The notes beneath the pieces were generated by a model. That model worked only from the letters and a program-made list of their open reading frames with translations, had not been told where the DNA came from and ran no database searches. A DNA stretch of 64,000 nucleotides from Cryptomeria japonica (taxonomy: Eukaryota > Streptophyta > Pinopsida > Cupressales > Cupressaceae). The stretch spans positions 141,269,872-141,333,871 of the forward strand of contig NC_081413.1 in NCBI RefSeq assembly GCF_030272615.1, read 5' to 3'. Shown here piece after piece: positions 11,524 to 24,344 of this stretch (position 1 is its first letter; each line of letters begins with the position of its first letter). Made by a program: the position numbers and the translations under genes.

Positions 11524-11992
11524 GGCATTGATGGCAAAACCAATTGATTTGACCTTAATAGATTTAGATTGTTGTGATTCTGAAATGTTGAAATGCTCTC
11601 CCCCATACATTAGACTTCTCCTCATTTCTATCTTCTTTCCAATCTGTAGTCTGCTTAGTTTTCTCTTAGTCTTCTCCCCTGATAGGTCTTCTCTCTCAGC
11701 CATCTCTCCTTTATAGTAGCCTTCTCCCCCTTTGTAGGTCTTCTCCCCCTTTGAGAACAATGCCAAAAAGTAAAGAACTAAACCATAATTACTTTCTGTA
11801 AGAAGTGATTTCCTACTGTTGTGTATCAATTGAGTCTCGGTCAGAGCATTTGTCTTTAATTCCTGTTCCCTGTAATATTTCCTGTATTATTTCCTGTACA
11901 CCTTTAGAAAACATCCTAAAGTGTATAAATCAGCATCAACTCCCAAAAGATATTCATTAGAGTCATCGGATTGATGCTTTCACTGAACTCGG
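11524..11992 (-). other. 3' untranslated part of element B
   Basis: Between the pol stop and the polypurine tract. It contains several clustered AAAGGGGGAGAAGG-like runs (- strand; + strand 11715-11755), possible secondary priming tracts. The open stretch here has no protein domain. Confidence 0.5.
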
Positions 11993-14900
11993 TCAGTGAG
12001 TAGAAGATAGGGGTAGGACCCCTAACTTACTTCTGAGATATTCAAAAGTGTCCTTTGGTAGTGGCTTGGTGAAGATATCTGCTATTTGCTCCTTTGTGCT
12101 AACATATTCCAACACCACTTTCTTCTCTTGAGCTTCTTCTCTAAGATAATGATATTTGATAGATATGTGCTTTGTCTTAGAGTGTATAACAAGATTCTTT
12201 GAAATATTAATGGCACTAGTATTGTCACAAAATATAGTAACTGGCTCAGTAACTTTCTCATTTATACCTTCCAACTGTTGTTTCATCCATGCAATGTTGG
12301 TACAATTCAATGTTGCAGCAACGTATTCAGCTTCTGCTGTTGACTGTGAAACACATCCTTGTTTCTTGCTAAGCCAACTCACTAGTCTTTCTCCTAAAAA
12401 GAAAGCTCCTCCACTTGTGCTTTTCCTGTCATCAATGTTGCCTGCCCAATCAGCATCAGTATAAACTTTTAAATCAAAATCATTTCCTTTCTAATAGACT
12501 AAGCCATAATCCTCTGTGCCTTTCAAGTATCTAAAAATTCTTTTGATTGTTGTCATGTGTGTTTCCTTAGGATCTGCAGAGAATCTTGCAACTATACCTA
12601 TTGCATGTGCTATGTTCGGTTTGTTGTGAACAACATATTGTAGTTTTCCAATCATGGATCGATAGAGTGTCTCATCAGCAGATGCAGATTCATCATTCTT
12701 TGATAATTTGCAATTGGTAGTCATAGGAGTACTTACTGGTTTTGAATCATCCATTCCAAATTTCTTCAAGATTTCCTTTATGTACTTGGATTGAGTAATG
12801 AAAATCTCATTTTTCATTTGCAGTATCTGTAAACCTATAAAATACTTTATCTCACCGATTAATGACATCTCAAATTCTTTGCTCATTTCATTTCCAAAGT
12901 TCTTGCATAAAGAGTCATTTTCACAAAATATAATATCATCAACAAATATGGCTGAGATCAGTATTCCATTTTCATGATTCTTCATGTACATGTTGTTGTT
13001 CTCACTTGTCCTTATAAAACCAATCTTAATCAAATAAGAGTGCAATCTTTCATACCATGCTCTTGGTGCTTGTTTCAAACCATATAAAGCTTTGTTCAAT
13101 TTACATACCTGATCTTTATTATTGTCTTCAACAAATCCTTCAGGTTGTTCAATGAAAACTTCTTCTTCTAATATTCCACTCAGAAATGCAGATTTGACAT
13201 CCATTTGATATATCTTGAAATTCTTGAAAGCAGCATAGGCCAACAATATTCTAACTCCTTCAAATCTAGCAACAGGTGCAAAAGTTTCACCATAATCAAT
13301 TCCTTCTTCTTGAGCATAACCTTTGCAAACTAGTCTTGCTTTGTTTCGAATGACTTCACCTTTTTCATTTAGCTTGTTTCTGAAAATCCACTTTGTACCG
13401 ATTACATTTTTGTCCTTCGGTCTTGGGATTAGTGTCCATGTGTCATTCTTCTTGATTTGATCAATCTCTTCTGTCATAGAATTTACCCAATCTTCATTGT
13501 TAAATGCCTCTTTTACTATTCTCAGTTCAAATTCAGATATCAAGCATGTGTTCTATCTCAGTTTGTTCCTTGTCATCACTGGATCATCCTTATCTCTTAT
13601 AATCTGACTTGGTGCATGATGTCTTCTGACATACTTGGCTAATACAAGCTCGGTAGGCTCTGTATGATCTTCTTCATCACTCGGTAACTGGATAATTTCT
13701 TCATTTTCTTCAACATTCTTCTTGGTAGGACTTCTCAGTTGAACATAGACAAATCCATCATAGTCTTTTGGTTCCTTGGAATTTCCTTCATCATTTCTTT
13801 CTGCAAATTCATCAACTTTCACATTTGCACTTTCTACTATTTTGTTAGATGATTTGATTAGACATTTAAATGCTTTTCTTCGAGAAGAGTAACCTAGAAA
13901 CATTCCTTCTTCACTTTTCTAATCAAATTTGCCATTTCTATCATCTTTATGAACATAGCATCTACTTCCAAAGATTTTAAAATAACTAATATTAGGTTTC
14001 TTATCATACCAGATTTCATATGGTGTCTTCAAAGTACCTTTCTTCAATTGAACTCAGTTCAAGGTGTAAACAGTTGTTCTTATTGCTTCTCTCCAAAATG
14101 TTTGTGGCACCTTCTTTTCAATCATCAATGTTTTAGCACAATCCACAATAGATTTGTTTCTTCTCTCAGCTATTCCATTCTGTTGTGGAGTTCTTGGTGC
14201 AGAGACTTGTCTTTTAATACCATGATCATTGCAAAATAAGTTGAACTCATCAAATGTGAACTCTCCTCCTCTATCTGATCTAAGACATTTCAGTTGTCTT
14301 CCTGTTTCATTTTCAACTCTTGCCTTGTACCATTTAAACATTTGAAAAGCTTTTGATTTTTCTTTTAAAAACATTACTGACATCATCCTTGAATAGTCAT
14401 CCACAAATAATATGAAATACTTATCACCATAATAACTTTGAACTTCCACAGGACCACAAAGATCATTGTGCACTAGATCTAAAATTCCCTTAGAAGTGTA
14501 AGACTTACTTGTAAAGCTTGATCTTGTCATCTTACCCATCTGGCATCCTCGGCACATAACATTCTCAGGTTTTTCAAGACTCGGCAAACCTCTTACTCTG
14601 TGCTTCTTACTTATTTTGATTAGATTATCAAAATTGACATGATAAAACCTTTTATACCATAACCAGGTATCATCTAACTTTGCATGCAAACATTTATTCC
14701 GAGTTGAGTCAAGGTGAAATGTATTACCTTTTGTTTGTGTCCCGGTAGCAGCTAACTTTCCATTTTTGTCATGAACTTTGACAATTCCCTTTTGAAATTC
14801 TATTCGGTAACCTGTGTTGTTTAGCTATGCTACACTCAACAAATTGTATTTCAGACCTTCAACCCAATAAACATTATTGCATCTTGCATTATCAAGAAGT

Positions 14901-15007
14901 GTTATAGATCCTTTACCTCTCACCAGACATGGCGCATCATTACCAAATCTAACATAGTCTCCATCATAATCTTCTAATATAACAAACTTGTGTTTATCTC
15001 CTGTCAT
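11993..15007 (-). pseudogene. Element B pol: protease end, integrase, RT, RNase H
   Basis: A single - strand frame spans 15007 to 11993, about 1005 codons. In order: the protease tail (HHMT, VRFGNDAPC, NNVYWVEGL); the integrase, with its zinc-finger region (CRGCQMGK) and catalytic core (NDLCGPVEVQSYYG, FVDDYSRM, SDRGGEF, PQQNGIAERRN); a linker; RT ([54 protein letters not shown]); and RNase H (YTDADWAG, STAEAEYVAA, DNTSAINISKN, IADIFTKPLPKDTF). Five in-frame stops lie at 14825-14827, 14054-14056, about 13919, 13553-13555 and 12491-12493. The first is where Gln is expected and the last where Trp is expected. A 2-base loss at the protease Asp-Ser-Gly site separates it from gag. Apart from these it is nearly complete. 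Confidence 0.92.
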
Positions 15008-16154
15008 ATGATGTGAGCATCCTATCTATAATCCAAGAATCATTAGTGTTTATGTGAGATATTAGGGTTTTTTCTTCATCTAAGCCATCCTTGATAGCCA
15101 CATAAACTACTTCCTCTATATCAGTCTCATCTGATTTATCATCATTAGATTCCTCATCAGCTATTAGGCATGTCTTTCTATCTCTTGTTTTGAAGTCTCG
15201 GTATCCTCTGTAATGATTATCTTTCTGTCTGTTATCTTGGTAATCTCTCTTTTCAGTAGAATCTTTGTCAGGACAGTTAGAAGCCATATGTCCTATTTTA
15301 TCACAATTGAAACATTTCAAAGGTAGTTTTCCTTTATACTTACCTTTGCCTCTCGGTAACCTTTTGGCTAATAGTGCTTCAAACTCTTCTTGCTTTCTGA
15401 TTTCTTCATACAATTTGTGTACTTCTTCCATGTTCTTTCGAAATCTTTCACTTGCTCCACTATGATCTCCTTTAGAGTACTTATACTTTCTTTCATTGAA
15501 ATCATTAGATTCATCAAGATGAAAAGAACTAAATGCAGATTCAACTTTATTTACCAAAGATCCACTGTTATCAAAATTACTTAACTCAAATGCATGTAGC
15601 TTACCAATAGTAGCATCCAAAGAAACTGGCATGTCAGGTACAGACCTCAATTCATTGATTGCAGATTCTCGGATTGCATAAGCTGGTAGAAGGGTTCTCA
15701 ACAACTTACTTGTTATATCCTTTTCTTCAATAGTTCCACCTGCTCCTTTGATTTGATTGACAATCTCCTTTAGTCTTGTACTATACTGAGTTATGTTCTC
15801 ACCTTCATTCATCCTCATAGATTCAAGTTGTCCTCTCAGACTGTCTACTTTTTCTCTTTGAACATGTTCATCTCCTCCATATACTAATATGAGCTTATCC
15901 CACATTGCCTTTGCATCATTCTAGATCATTAAACTCTGAATCGGTCAATGCAGATATTATTTCAATAATTGCTTGAATATGTTCTTGCTTTGCCTTTATC
16001 TCTTCCATAGTCAATGGATAGGTGCTTAGTGCAACAAAATCATTCTCTAGATAGTATACAACATATTCTCCAACTCCTGATAGATGTAGCTTCATCCTTT
16101 TCTGCTATGTAGAGAAACTTGACTTGTTCAGCTTCGGTGCATCCCTCTTATACA
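14994..16154 (-). pseudogene. Element B gag (UBN2-type, zinc knuckle) and protease start
   Basis: It starts with ATG at 16152-16154 (MYKRDAPKLNKSSFST), about 50 bases inside the primer site. It continues as a typical copia gag (YSTRLKEIVNQIKGAG, ELRSVPDMPVSLDATIGKL) and a CCHC zinc knuckle (CFNCDKIGHMASNC near 15310). It ends at the protease entry TNDSWIID. Lesions: a TAG shortly after the start (where Trp is usual), a frameshift near 15925, and the frameshift at the protease active site (GATAGGATGC where GATAGTGGATGC is expected, around 15025). Gag would form the cytoplasmic virus-like particle that packages the element's RNA. Confidence 0.88.
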
Positions 16155-16205
16155 TCTTTGGATCTTTAACTCAAGTGCCTTTAAACTTTCCTTCTGGAGT
16201 CCAAA

Positions 16206-16217
16206 GCTCTGATACCA
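16206..16217 (-). other. Primer-binding site of element B
   Basis: On the - strand it is TGGTATCAGAGC, two bases after the end of the 5' LTR. This is the canonical match to the 3' end of initiator tRNA-Met used by plant copia elements. Confidence 0.92.
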
Positions 16218-16219
16218 AT

Positions 16220-17748
16220 TGATAGTTCTGATACTTAATATAAGTATAGATCGAATAGCCAACAAGATGAGAGGGGGGGTTGAATCATACAAACTTAATC
16301 ATCCATAAAAACATTAGATTCAACCTCGGTAACATATATATCAGTAATATAACCAAAACTGTTAACCATGCAAACTTAAAAGCATATGAACAATATAAAC
16401 CTCATAACACCAGATTTAATGTGCAAACCCAAATAGGGAAAAACCACTATGCGATTTCGGACCCACTAAGAAATATAATCTTCTAGAGTATGCTCGGTTA
16501 AAAGAAATCCTGTTAAAGATTACAAACACATTGCTAGATGTGACCCGGTTAAGGGATTTCCCTCATATCTGTTAGGATCTTCACTTTGTTAGAAGTGACC
16601 TTGTTAAAGGATTTCAAACACTCAATCAGAATGTCACCTTGCTAGAGGATTTACATATAATACTGTTAAGTCCACTCGGTTAAGAGATTTTCTGTCACTT
16701 TCACAAAATAACAGTAATAAAATCTATCTGCAACTTCACATCTAAAATGCTAAAGCAGATTCTTATTTGTTCAATACAATCTAGACATAGAACTAATCTT
16801 GTCTATCTGTTGGGCTTCTATACTCTGTTATTCTAACAGGTCTTCAAGCTTCTGTGCTCGGTAATCACTATGTAGCATCCCTATGCATACACTTGCCCCC
16901 ATACATTTTTTATCAACAGTTTCCCATTTATAAACAATTAGGTAACCGCTTAATCTCCTTGATCACATTACCTATGATTAATCATAGCCATTAGATCTTC
17001 AATCTTGTCTAGGTTCAATGCATCTTTCAATCTGAAAATGTTTTACCCCGCCTTGGAACTTGCATAATAGTCTTGGAACTTGTGCCAGGGTATTGCGGTT
17101 CAATCTGAGCTGTAGATCTTCATGTCAACTTTTCATTGCCTTAGATTCGTTAACAAACTTCATTCACGACTCACCAATCATTTAATCCACTCTAGCTCAT
17201 CAGCTTCCTTCATTAAATACCGCATGTAAACATTTAATGCATTCTGTTATAGCTCGGTTACAACTCGGTAACAACTTGGTGAATACTAAACTCCACTCGG
17301 TAGACATTCCGTCTTCATTAACCGATAGCGATAACCTTAGGGTTTACTGACTAGGTTCCTTAGGGTTTATCGACTAGGTTCTTTTCTTGATAACATAGTA
17401 TAGTATTAACTTTTACAATTTACAACATATGTATGATGTTAAAACAATCTAAACATCATGATCTCATCATTGTCTGACTCGGTAGTAGTTGCCCATTGAA
17501 TACCTTATTCATCATATTCTTTCCTATGTCTTTTACCGACTTCTTTATAATCTTCATATCATACTTCTCAAGATATGGCATCATACAAAATTAGAAAATC
17601 GATTTCTTGACATCAATGACAAAATAATAATATCAAGACAGTAAAACATCTTTAATCAGTTATATCCATAATCATCAACAACCTTCTCAATATTCTTATG
17701 AAATGCCAACAATCTTTCATTGTCTGTTATAATGCAATATTGCCAACA
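16220..17748 (-). repeat. 5' LTR of element B (1529 bp)
   Basis: It opens TGATAGTTCTGATAC and closes ATTGCCAACA, pairing with 9995-11511. It differs by scattered substitutions and small indels. One is an extra copy of an approximately 26-base piece around 17350-17375 (ACTAGGTTC repeated), so insertion was not recent. Confidence 0.92.
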
Positions 17749-20700
17749 ATTAATAGCAACAGTATTATCACAGTGAATAATAGTAAGCTCATCATAACTT
17801 ACCCTTCTATCTTTTAGCATTTGTTTCATCCATAAAATCTGAGTACAGTTGGTAGCAGCAACTACATACTCCACTTTAGTAGTAGACAATGAAGTGCATG
17901 ATTGTTTCTTGCTAAGCCATGAAACCAACTTCTTTCCAAGAAAGAATGTACCACCAGTAGTGCTCTTCTAGTCATCCACATCTCCTGCCCAATAAGAATC
18001 TGTATAGGCACATAATCTGAAGTCATTATTCTTTAGATACCATAACCCAAAGTCTATTGTACCTACCAAATATCTGAATAGATCCTCTTAATAGCAATAT
18101 CATGAGTTTATCTAGGATCTGACTAAATTCTAGAAGCAATATAAACAACGTTCATTATATCAGGTCTAGTCTGAGTTAGGCACATCAATCCACCAATCAT
18201 TGCTTTGTATCTGCTTGGATTCATTATAGGAGATTCATCATTCTTTGACATGTTGCAACTAGTTATCATAGGAGTATCGATAGGTTTAGAATTCTAAAGT
18301 CCAAATTTCTTAAGTAATTCCTTCACATACTTAGTTTGACAAATGAAAATGCCTTTATCAATTTGAGTAATCTATAAACCTAAGAAAAATTTCATCTCAC
18401 CAATCATAGACATTTCAAATGCATTCTTCATATCATCAACAAATTTCATGTATAGGCTTTCTTCTCCTCCAAACATAATATCATACTCAAATAATTCAAT
18501 AATCAATATGTCATCATGGTCAATTTTGTAATATTAAGTTACTATCAGCATTACCTTTTCTAAAACCAATCTTTGAAAGATATCTATCCAATCTAGCATA
18601 TCATGCTCTAGGGGCTTGTTTTAGTCTGATATAAGCTTTCTCCAGTCTACAAACCATGTCTTTGTCTTCCAATAAAGAAAAGACATTAGGCTACTCAATC
18701 TAGACTTCCTCCTCAAGATCACCATTTAGAAATGTACATTTGACATCCATCTGATATACTTTGTATTTCTTGTGTGCTACATAGGCAAGAAATAGTCTTA
18801 TCGCTTCAATTCTTGCAACCGGAGCATAAGTCTTTCCATAATCAACTCCTTCCTATGAATATCCTTTGCAAACTAATCTAGCCTTGTTCCTCACAACCTG
18901 ACCTTCCTCATTTAATTTATTCCTAAAAACCCATTTAGTTCCAATAATATTCTTATCTTTAGGTCTAGGAACTAATTCCCATGTCTTATTCTATTCTATT
19001 TGATCTAATTCTTCATCCATTTATTTTATCCAATTTACATCTTTACTTGCCTCAATAAATGATTTTGTTTCAATTTGAGAAATTAAACATACATCTTCAG
19101 CAACTAATCTTCTTCTAGTCATCACACCTTTCCTTATATCTCCAATGATCTGATCTTCAAAATGATTTAGTTTCACATACCTGAGATTCTTTGAATTTTC
19201 TTGATTTTTTTATTTTTTCGGTTGTTCATCTGTCACTGTTAGATTTTCTAATGTTATTGATGTCACTGGTTCACTGTTATGAACTCATTCTTGCATTACT
19301 AATTTAGGTTTGATAAATTCATCTTCTAGTCCATTGTCATAAGATCTGATCTGATTATTGCCTTGCCCATCCACCTTGACATTTATGCTTTCAATTATCC
19401 TATTCAATCTTTTGTTATAACATCTATATGCTTTCCTCTTAGTAGAATATCCCAAAAATATTCCTTCATCACTTCTAGGATCAAACTTTCCTATTACATC
19501 ATCTCTTCTAATGTAACATTTACTTCCAAAAATTATGAAATATCTGATAGTAGGAGTATGACCAAACTATAATTCATAAGGAGTCTTACCGGTACCACCT
19601 TTTATGTGTACTCCATTGAAAGTTTATACGATCGTATTGACATCTTCCTTCCAATAGATATCAAGAAATCCAACTTTAGTCATCATTGTTCTTGCAGCAT
19701 CCAATATGTTTATATTCTTTCTTTCCACTAATCCATTCTGTTGTGGAGTCCTAGGTGCAAAAAGTTGTCTTATGATTTCATTCTTTTCACAAAAATTGTT
19801 GAACTCACCAAATGTAAACTCACCACCTTGATCTGATCTTAAGTACTTTATCTTCAGTCATGTCTGTCTCAACCATAGGTTTGAAGATTTTGAATTTCTT
19901 GAGAGCTTCAAATTTTTCTTTCAAAAATGCTACCTACATCATTCTAGAATAATCATCAATAAGTAACATAAAGTATCTATCACCTTGAAAGTTTTTAGTC
20001 CTTTCCAGTCTACATAGATCAATAATTTCATTAGATTTATCATGTATACTTCTGAAGGAAGTTCTAACATGCTTGCCAATTTGACATTCTCTACATACCG
20101 GATTTGAGGTTTAACAATCTTGGGCAAATATCTAACAGCCTGTGTGGAATTGATCTTCACTATGCAATCAAAAATTACATGACACATCCTTTTATGCAAT
20201 AACCAACTTTCATCAATCTATGCAATCAAGCAAGCCTTCTCACCAGAGTTCAAATGAAAGATGTTTTCATTGGTCTGAGCTCCAGAAGCAATTTCTATTC
20301 TAGATCTATTGATGATCTTACATCTTCCATCCTTGAATTGTCAATGAAATCCTCTATCCACCATCTGACCTACACTTCAAAGATTATTCTATAATCCTTC
20401 AACATAGTAAACATTATCAGTATTAGTCTTACCATCCAATGATATTGTTCCTTTTTCTTTGATCCTACATGCCTTGTTCTCTCCAAATCTAACTAGTTCA
20501 CCCTCAAATTCTTGTAGTGTTAGAAATTTTCTCTTGTCATCAGTCATGTGATGTGAGCAACCACTATCTATGACCCATTCATCCTTTTCTTCAATTTTTG
20601 CAGCTAAATATTTTTCCTCAGTATGAGTTGCTTCAATGACAGGTTCCAATGAATCATCCTTGATAGTAATAAAGACCCAATCTTTACCGGAGCTTCCATT

Positions 20701-20793
20701 TCCAGTTCCACTCACAGGTTCATCATCATCACCAACATAATAGAATGATTTGTCCCTATTCCTTCTAAATCTAGGTCTGCTCTGATATTTCAA
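17749..20793 (-). pseudogene. Element A pol: protease, integrase, RT, RNase H N-terminal half
   Basis: Read from 20793 leftwards: zinc-knuckle-to-protease linker, protease (WVIDSGCSHHMTDDK at about 20545-20590, with an intact Asp-Ser-Gly), VRFGENKAC and NVYYVEGL, the pre-integrase domain (20199-19939), then integrase (APRTPQQNGLVERKN near 19730-19770), RT (RPKDKNIIGTKWVFRNKLN, QMDVKC, LKQAPRA) and RNase H (SWLSKKQSCTSLST to HCDNTVAIN at 17749). The integrase and RT parts carry many stops and frameshifts, clearly more than in element B. That fits A being the older host of B. Confidence 0.87.
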
Positions 20794-21724
20794 ATTAGGT
20801 TATAACTCCTTACAAATATTTCATGATTTTTAGCAGCTCTTTCAGAGCATCTAGAAACAAAATAACCAATCTTATTGCATGAAAAACATTTAAAAGTGAC
20901 TTTTCCTTCATACTTACTTCCAGCTGGTCCTTTAGGAATGCTTCTAGCAATCAGGGCTTCCAGCTCTTCAAGTTCTCTTTCTTCTCTCTCTATGTCCTCC
21001 AAAGCTTTAGCACACAACTCCTTCCAATATGTCTTATGCTTACCAAAGGCAGATGCTTTAAATGTAGTCTCGGTTTTAGCAGCACTTTGATCTCCAAGTT
21101 CTTCAAGGTCAAAAGAAGTCAATTTCCCAAGAAATGTATCTCTGGTAATAGGGGTACTTGACATTGTTCGGAGTTCATTGATTGCAGTAGCCTTCATTTT
21201 GTAAGCTAGAGGTAGAACTCTCAGAATCTTTGACACAATCTCATCCTCATTGACTAATCCGCCACAACATTTGATACCCATGACAATCTCATTAACTCTA
21301 TCCATGAAAGAACTAATATTCTCATCTTCTTCCATCTTCAAAGTTTCATATCTTACTTGAAAACCTTCAAGTTTTGCAATCTTTACTGCCTGGTCACCTT
21401 CATAAATAATTTCAAGTTTCAACCATATTTTCTTAGCATTCTCCAACTCTATGACTTTTAATAACTTTTCATTAGATAGGGAACTTAACAATGCTTCTTT
21501 TGCTCTAACATCATTTTCAACTTTCTCTGTTCATCAGCAGGTGTCAATGTTCTAGATTTAGGATCATGAGGTATATACCCTTTCTCCACTATCTCCCAAA
21601 CTTCAGCTCCAAGACATTTGAGATGAATCTTCATTTTCTCCTTCCATATTTTGTAATTTGTACCACCAAATCTGGGACTCTCCTTCCAGCAAGGGTTAAA
21701 GGTAGAACTTGATGCTAATGCCAT
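20790..21724 (-). pseudogene. Element A gag (DUF4219/UBN2-type with altered zinc knuckle)
   Basis: It begins at ATG 21722-21724 (MALASSSTFNPCWKES), about 40 bases inside the primer site. A frameshift near 21488 divides it. The second part has WLKLEIIYEGDQ, SFMDRVNEIVMGIKCCGG and ELRTMSSTPITRDTFLGKL, an acidic helical segment, and the zinc knuckle CFSCNKIGYFVSRC. In this knuckle the usual metal-binding His is Tyr. It then loses frame into the protease region. Confidence 0.87.
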
Positions 21725-21765
21725 CAGATCTCCTCAAGCGGTTAAGCTTCTATAGAGAGGACCTT

Positions 21766-21777
21766 TCTCTAATACCA
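21766..21777 (-). other. Degenerate primer-binding site of element A
   Basis: TGGTATTAGAGA on the - strand, two mismatches from the tRNA-iMet complement seen in B, C and D. It lies two bases from the LTR. Confidence 0.75.
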
Positions 21778-21779
21778 AT

Positions 21780-22542
21780 TGTTCGAATGATTTGATATCG
21801 GGAGCAACTGAGAGGGGGGGTGAATCAATTTTCTCACAAGTATAGCAATTAATGCAAATTATGAAATTAATACAGGAGCACAACATAATGGAAGATGAAT
21901 CATGAAAGCATAGTACACATGACACCAATATTTTGACGTAGAAAAACCGATAAAGGGGAAAAACATAGTGGGAAACCCTACCCACAATTAGATAATACTT
22001 CTGCAATAGTATGTGAAATAATTACAATGGGTATTGCACTTGCAATTAGGCCAACCACCTAGAGTGCACTACTCAACACAAAAGAGAATTCTCGCTGACT
22101 TACAAAACATGACTACAATCCAGAAACAATGAACTGTGAAAGTAGCATCTACTAATGTTTGATACAGTTTTGGTTAAGCATAGATGTCTGCCCTACAATA
22201 CAAAACCTTCACCAAAATGATATGACTCTATTCTCACATAATCCTTTCTCTGATAATGTAGACATAACCACCAATCCCAAACACGATTCCATAATTACAT
22301 GAACAAGTCACCTATAAATACAGATCATCAACCTTATTGACAAGGTCAGTTAAACCCTTAACCCATTATTACAAAAAATACACCACACGATACCACTGGA
22401 CCAATATTATGATTTACATTACATAGCATGGACCTAATTCAAGTTCCCAAACAATTCCATCTGCCAGAAGTTCCGCTAAGACCAAAATCCAACATGTTTC
22501 ACCAACCGGTAGAAACCTCAGTAATACGACCAACCGGAATTT
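21780..22542 (-). repeat. 5' LTR of element A, outer end lost
   Basis: It matches 8327 onward until about CCAACCGG (22535-22542). After that the sequence no longer follows the left copy, so roughly 400 bp of the outer end is missing. The lost part would have included the promoter end. Confidence 0.8.
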
Positions 22543-24339
22543 TATGTTCTTTTTTCTTGGATATTTTTCTCCATTTATTTAAGAAATACAAGGTATTAAT
22601 ATAATATATAAAAAAATAACTGTAGCTTTTATCGCTGAATTTTTTGGACATTGAATTTTTCGTTTTACGATAAGGAACCAAATTTTGGGGTGTCTATTAA
22701 GGTTTGAAATTTTAGGCTTCAATGAGGCTTTAAAAATTAAGAGTTGTGTTAGGGTTTAAAGTTTGAGGCTTTTGTTAGGATTTTCTTGATGATTTTAGTG
22801 GTAAGAGTAGCGCAGTGAATGGAGGAATATGATGATCGTGGTGAGAATAATGGTTTATTTAGTCCATGAAGCACCATATTCGCATGGCATTCATCTTCTT
22901 ATTATGCGAAGACTTCATTCAGCTCCAGTGCATCATAAGTAAATCTCTATTTTTTCTTTTCTTTTTTAATAGGGATGAAGAGTCTTAGAAGAGACCAATG
23001 ATGCATTGTACTCTTTTTGTAGATCAGTCCAAATTTTTTAAGCTTTACTTGTAGACATAGGCTTCTATCAGAGTTTAGTAGCTTTCAAGAACGTCTCGTA
23101 TTTTTATTATTTCCAAAGGATTAGTATTTGTCATGTTTCTGATGGCTCTATATTTATTTTCAACACTTTTGTACATATTTTTTTGTAAGGTTAACTAGGT
23201 ATTTGTTTAAATTCTATCATGTTCTCTCTTTTATGCATAAAGGAGATCAGAGACAAGTGCAACAAACTTTTTTCCTTTTTCTTTTTGATAGTGTCTATAT
23301 TGTTGTTATATAATGTTATTTATGAGTGTTGAGAAAAAAGAGCAACTATGTAAATGATTGTTTGTCATAATCTTAATCTCATTTTAATGTATATGTGATA
23401 TTCTATGGTGATTATTGCAAGTTGGGATGCATGCAAATAAAGATAGTGGATATGAATGAATGAAACATCCAACTCTAAAATATTACCATTTTTGTTTCAT
23501 TTTCACTATGTTTACAAAAAAGAGAGGATTGGTTGAGTCATCTAGCTCTATAGGTCATGCAGTGGTATACATATCTCAATATAACTATTTTGTAGACAAT
23601 ATTAAAGTTGGTTTAACCCTCTATGTGTATACATAAATAATAAAAGAAAAAAATTTCTATCAAAGGAGATGAAAGAAAATTTGAGTTACTTGTTTCATAA
23701 ATGATAGGATGTGTACAAAATTCTTATACCCTTATTGGTCTATGAACAAAAAATAAATTACATGGTACCTAAAGATGAATGAGGAATAAACTCAACTAAG
23801 GTGCATATACTTGCAACCTTATAAAGGCTTATGTGAAGGTAAAAGAAATCAAACCAGTGAATGCATTTAAATAGATAAAATAAATAAATGCGATGAAAAA
23901 ATATGTTTCAATGCAACATTGTTGGTAGCCTAACAAAAGGTAAGGGTTTCAATGCAATGTTGTTGGCAGCCTGGCAGAAGGTAAGGAGTATTTGTATTAT
24001 TTTATTGTGGTGGGACAAATGTATCTACTTTGTCTAACATAATTTTGTCTGTTGTATTCCAAATCACTCCTGGTTATTTGTGTACACATTTAGAAGCCCT
24101 CTCTGCCAATGAACTAAGCCCTCAGTTTATATGTATTTTATCTTCCTAAAATTATTAGAAACATAAGACTTATTTTACAAATTGAATGAACCATAGATAC
24201 ATTTTTAGTGAGAAAACTATTTTATTATATTATAAACATCAATGACAAACTATAATATATCAACTTCTAAAATGAAGATTAGAAAAGAGTTTCATAATAT
24301 ATCTTCTAAAATGAAGATTAGTAAATATTTTTATAATAT
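22543..24339. other. Intergenic with small local duplications
   Basis: No gene was recognised. A 41-bp near-duplicate (TTTCAATGCAACATTG... then TTTCAATGCAATGTTG...) occupies 23907-23988. A 40-bp duplicate (CTTCTAAAATGAAGATTAG...) occupies about 24264-24330, next to element C. Confidence 0.6.
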
Positions 24340-24344
24340 ATAAG

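Larger units (their letters stand above)
9995..17748 (-). mobile_element. Copia element B, nested in the RNase H of element A
   Basis: A complete LTR-to-LTR copia element: 5' LTR 16220-17748, primer site 16206-16217, gag, pol in one frame, polypurine tract 11512-11523, 3' LTR 9995-11511. Flanking 5-mers are GTCAA (9990-9994) and ATTAA (17749-17753), a decayed target duplication. Collapsing them rejoins element A's RNase H in frame, which confirms both edges. Confidence 0.92.
8327..22542 (-). mobile_element. Copia element A, carrying nested element B
   Basis: Two related LTRs (8327-9464 and 21780-~22542) begin with TGTTGGAATGA and TGTTCGAATGA. Between them on the - strand run gag, protease, integrase, RT and RNase H in copia order. 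The RNase H coding sequence is split: its first part ends at 17749 and its last part resumes at 9994, with complete element B between. The 5' LTR is truncated at its outer end near 22542, so no target duplication can be confirmed; the left flank is AGTTG. Without element B it is about 6.4 kb. Confidence 0.88.

Noticed and set aside
11419-11829. 136-codon - strand ORF across the 3' LTR edge of element B
   Set aside because: It spans untranslated region, polypurine tract and LTR; not a protein gene.
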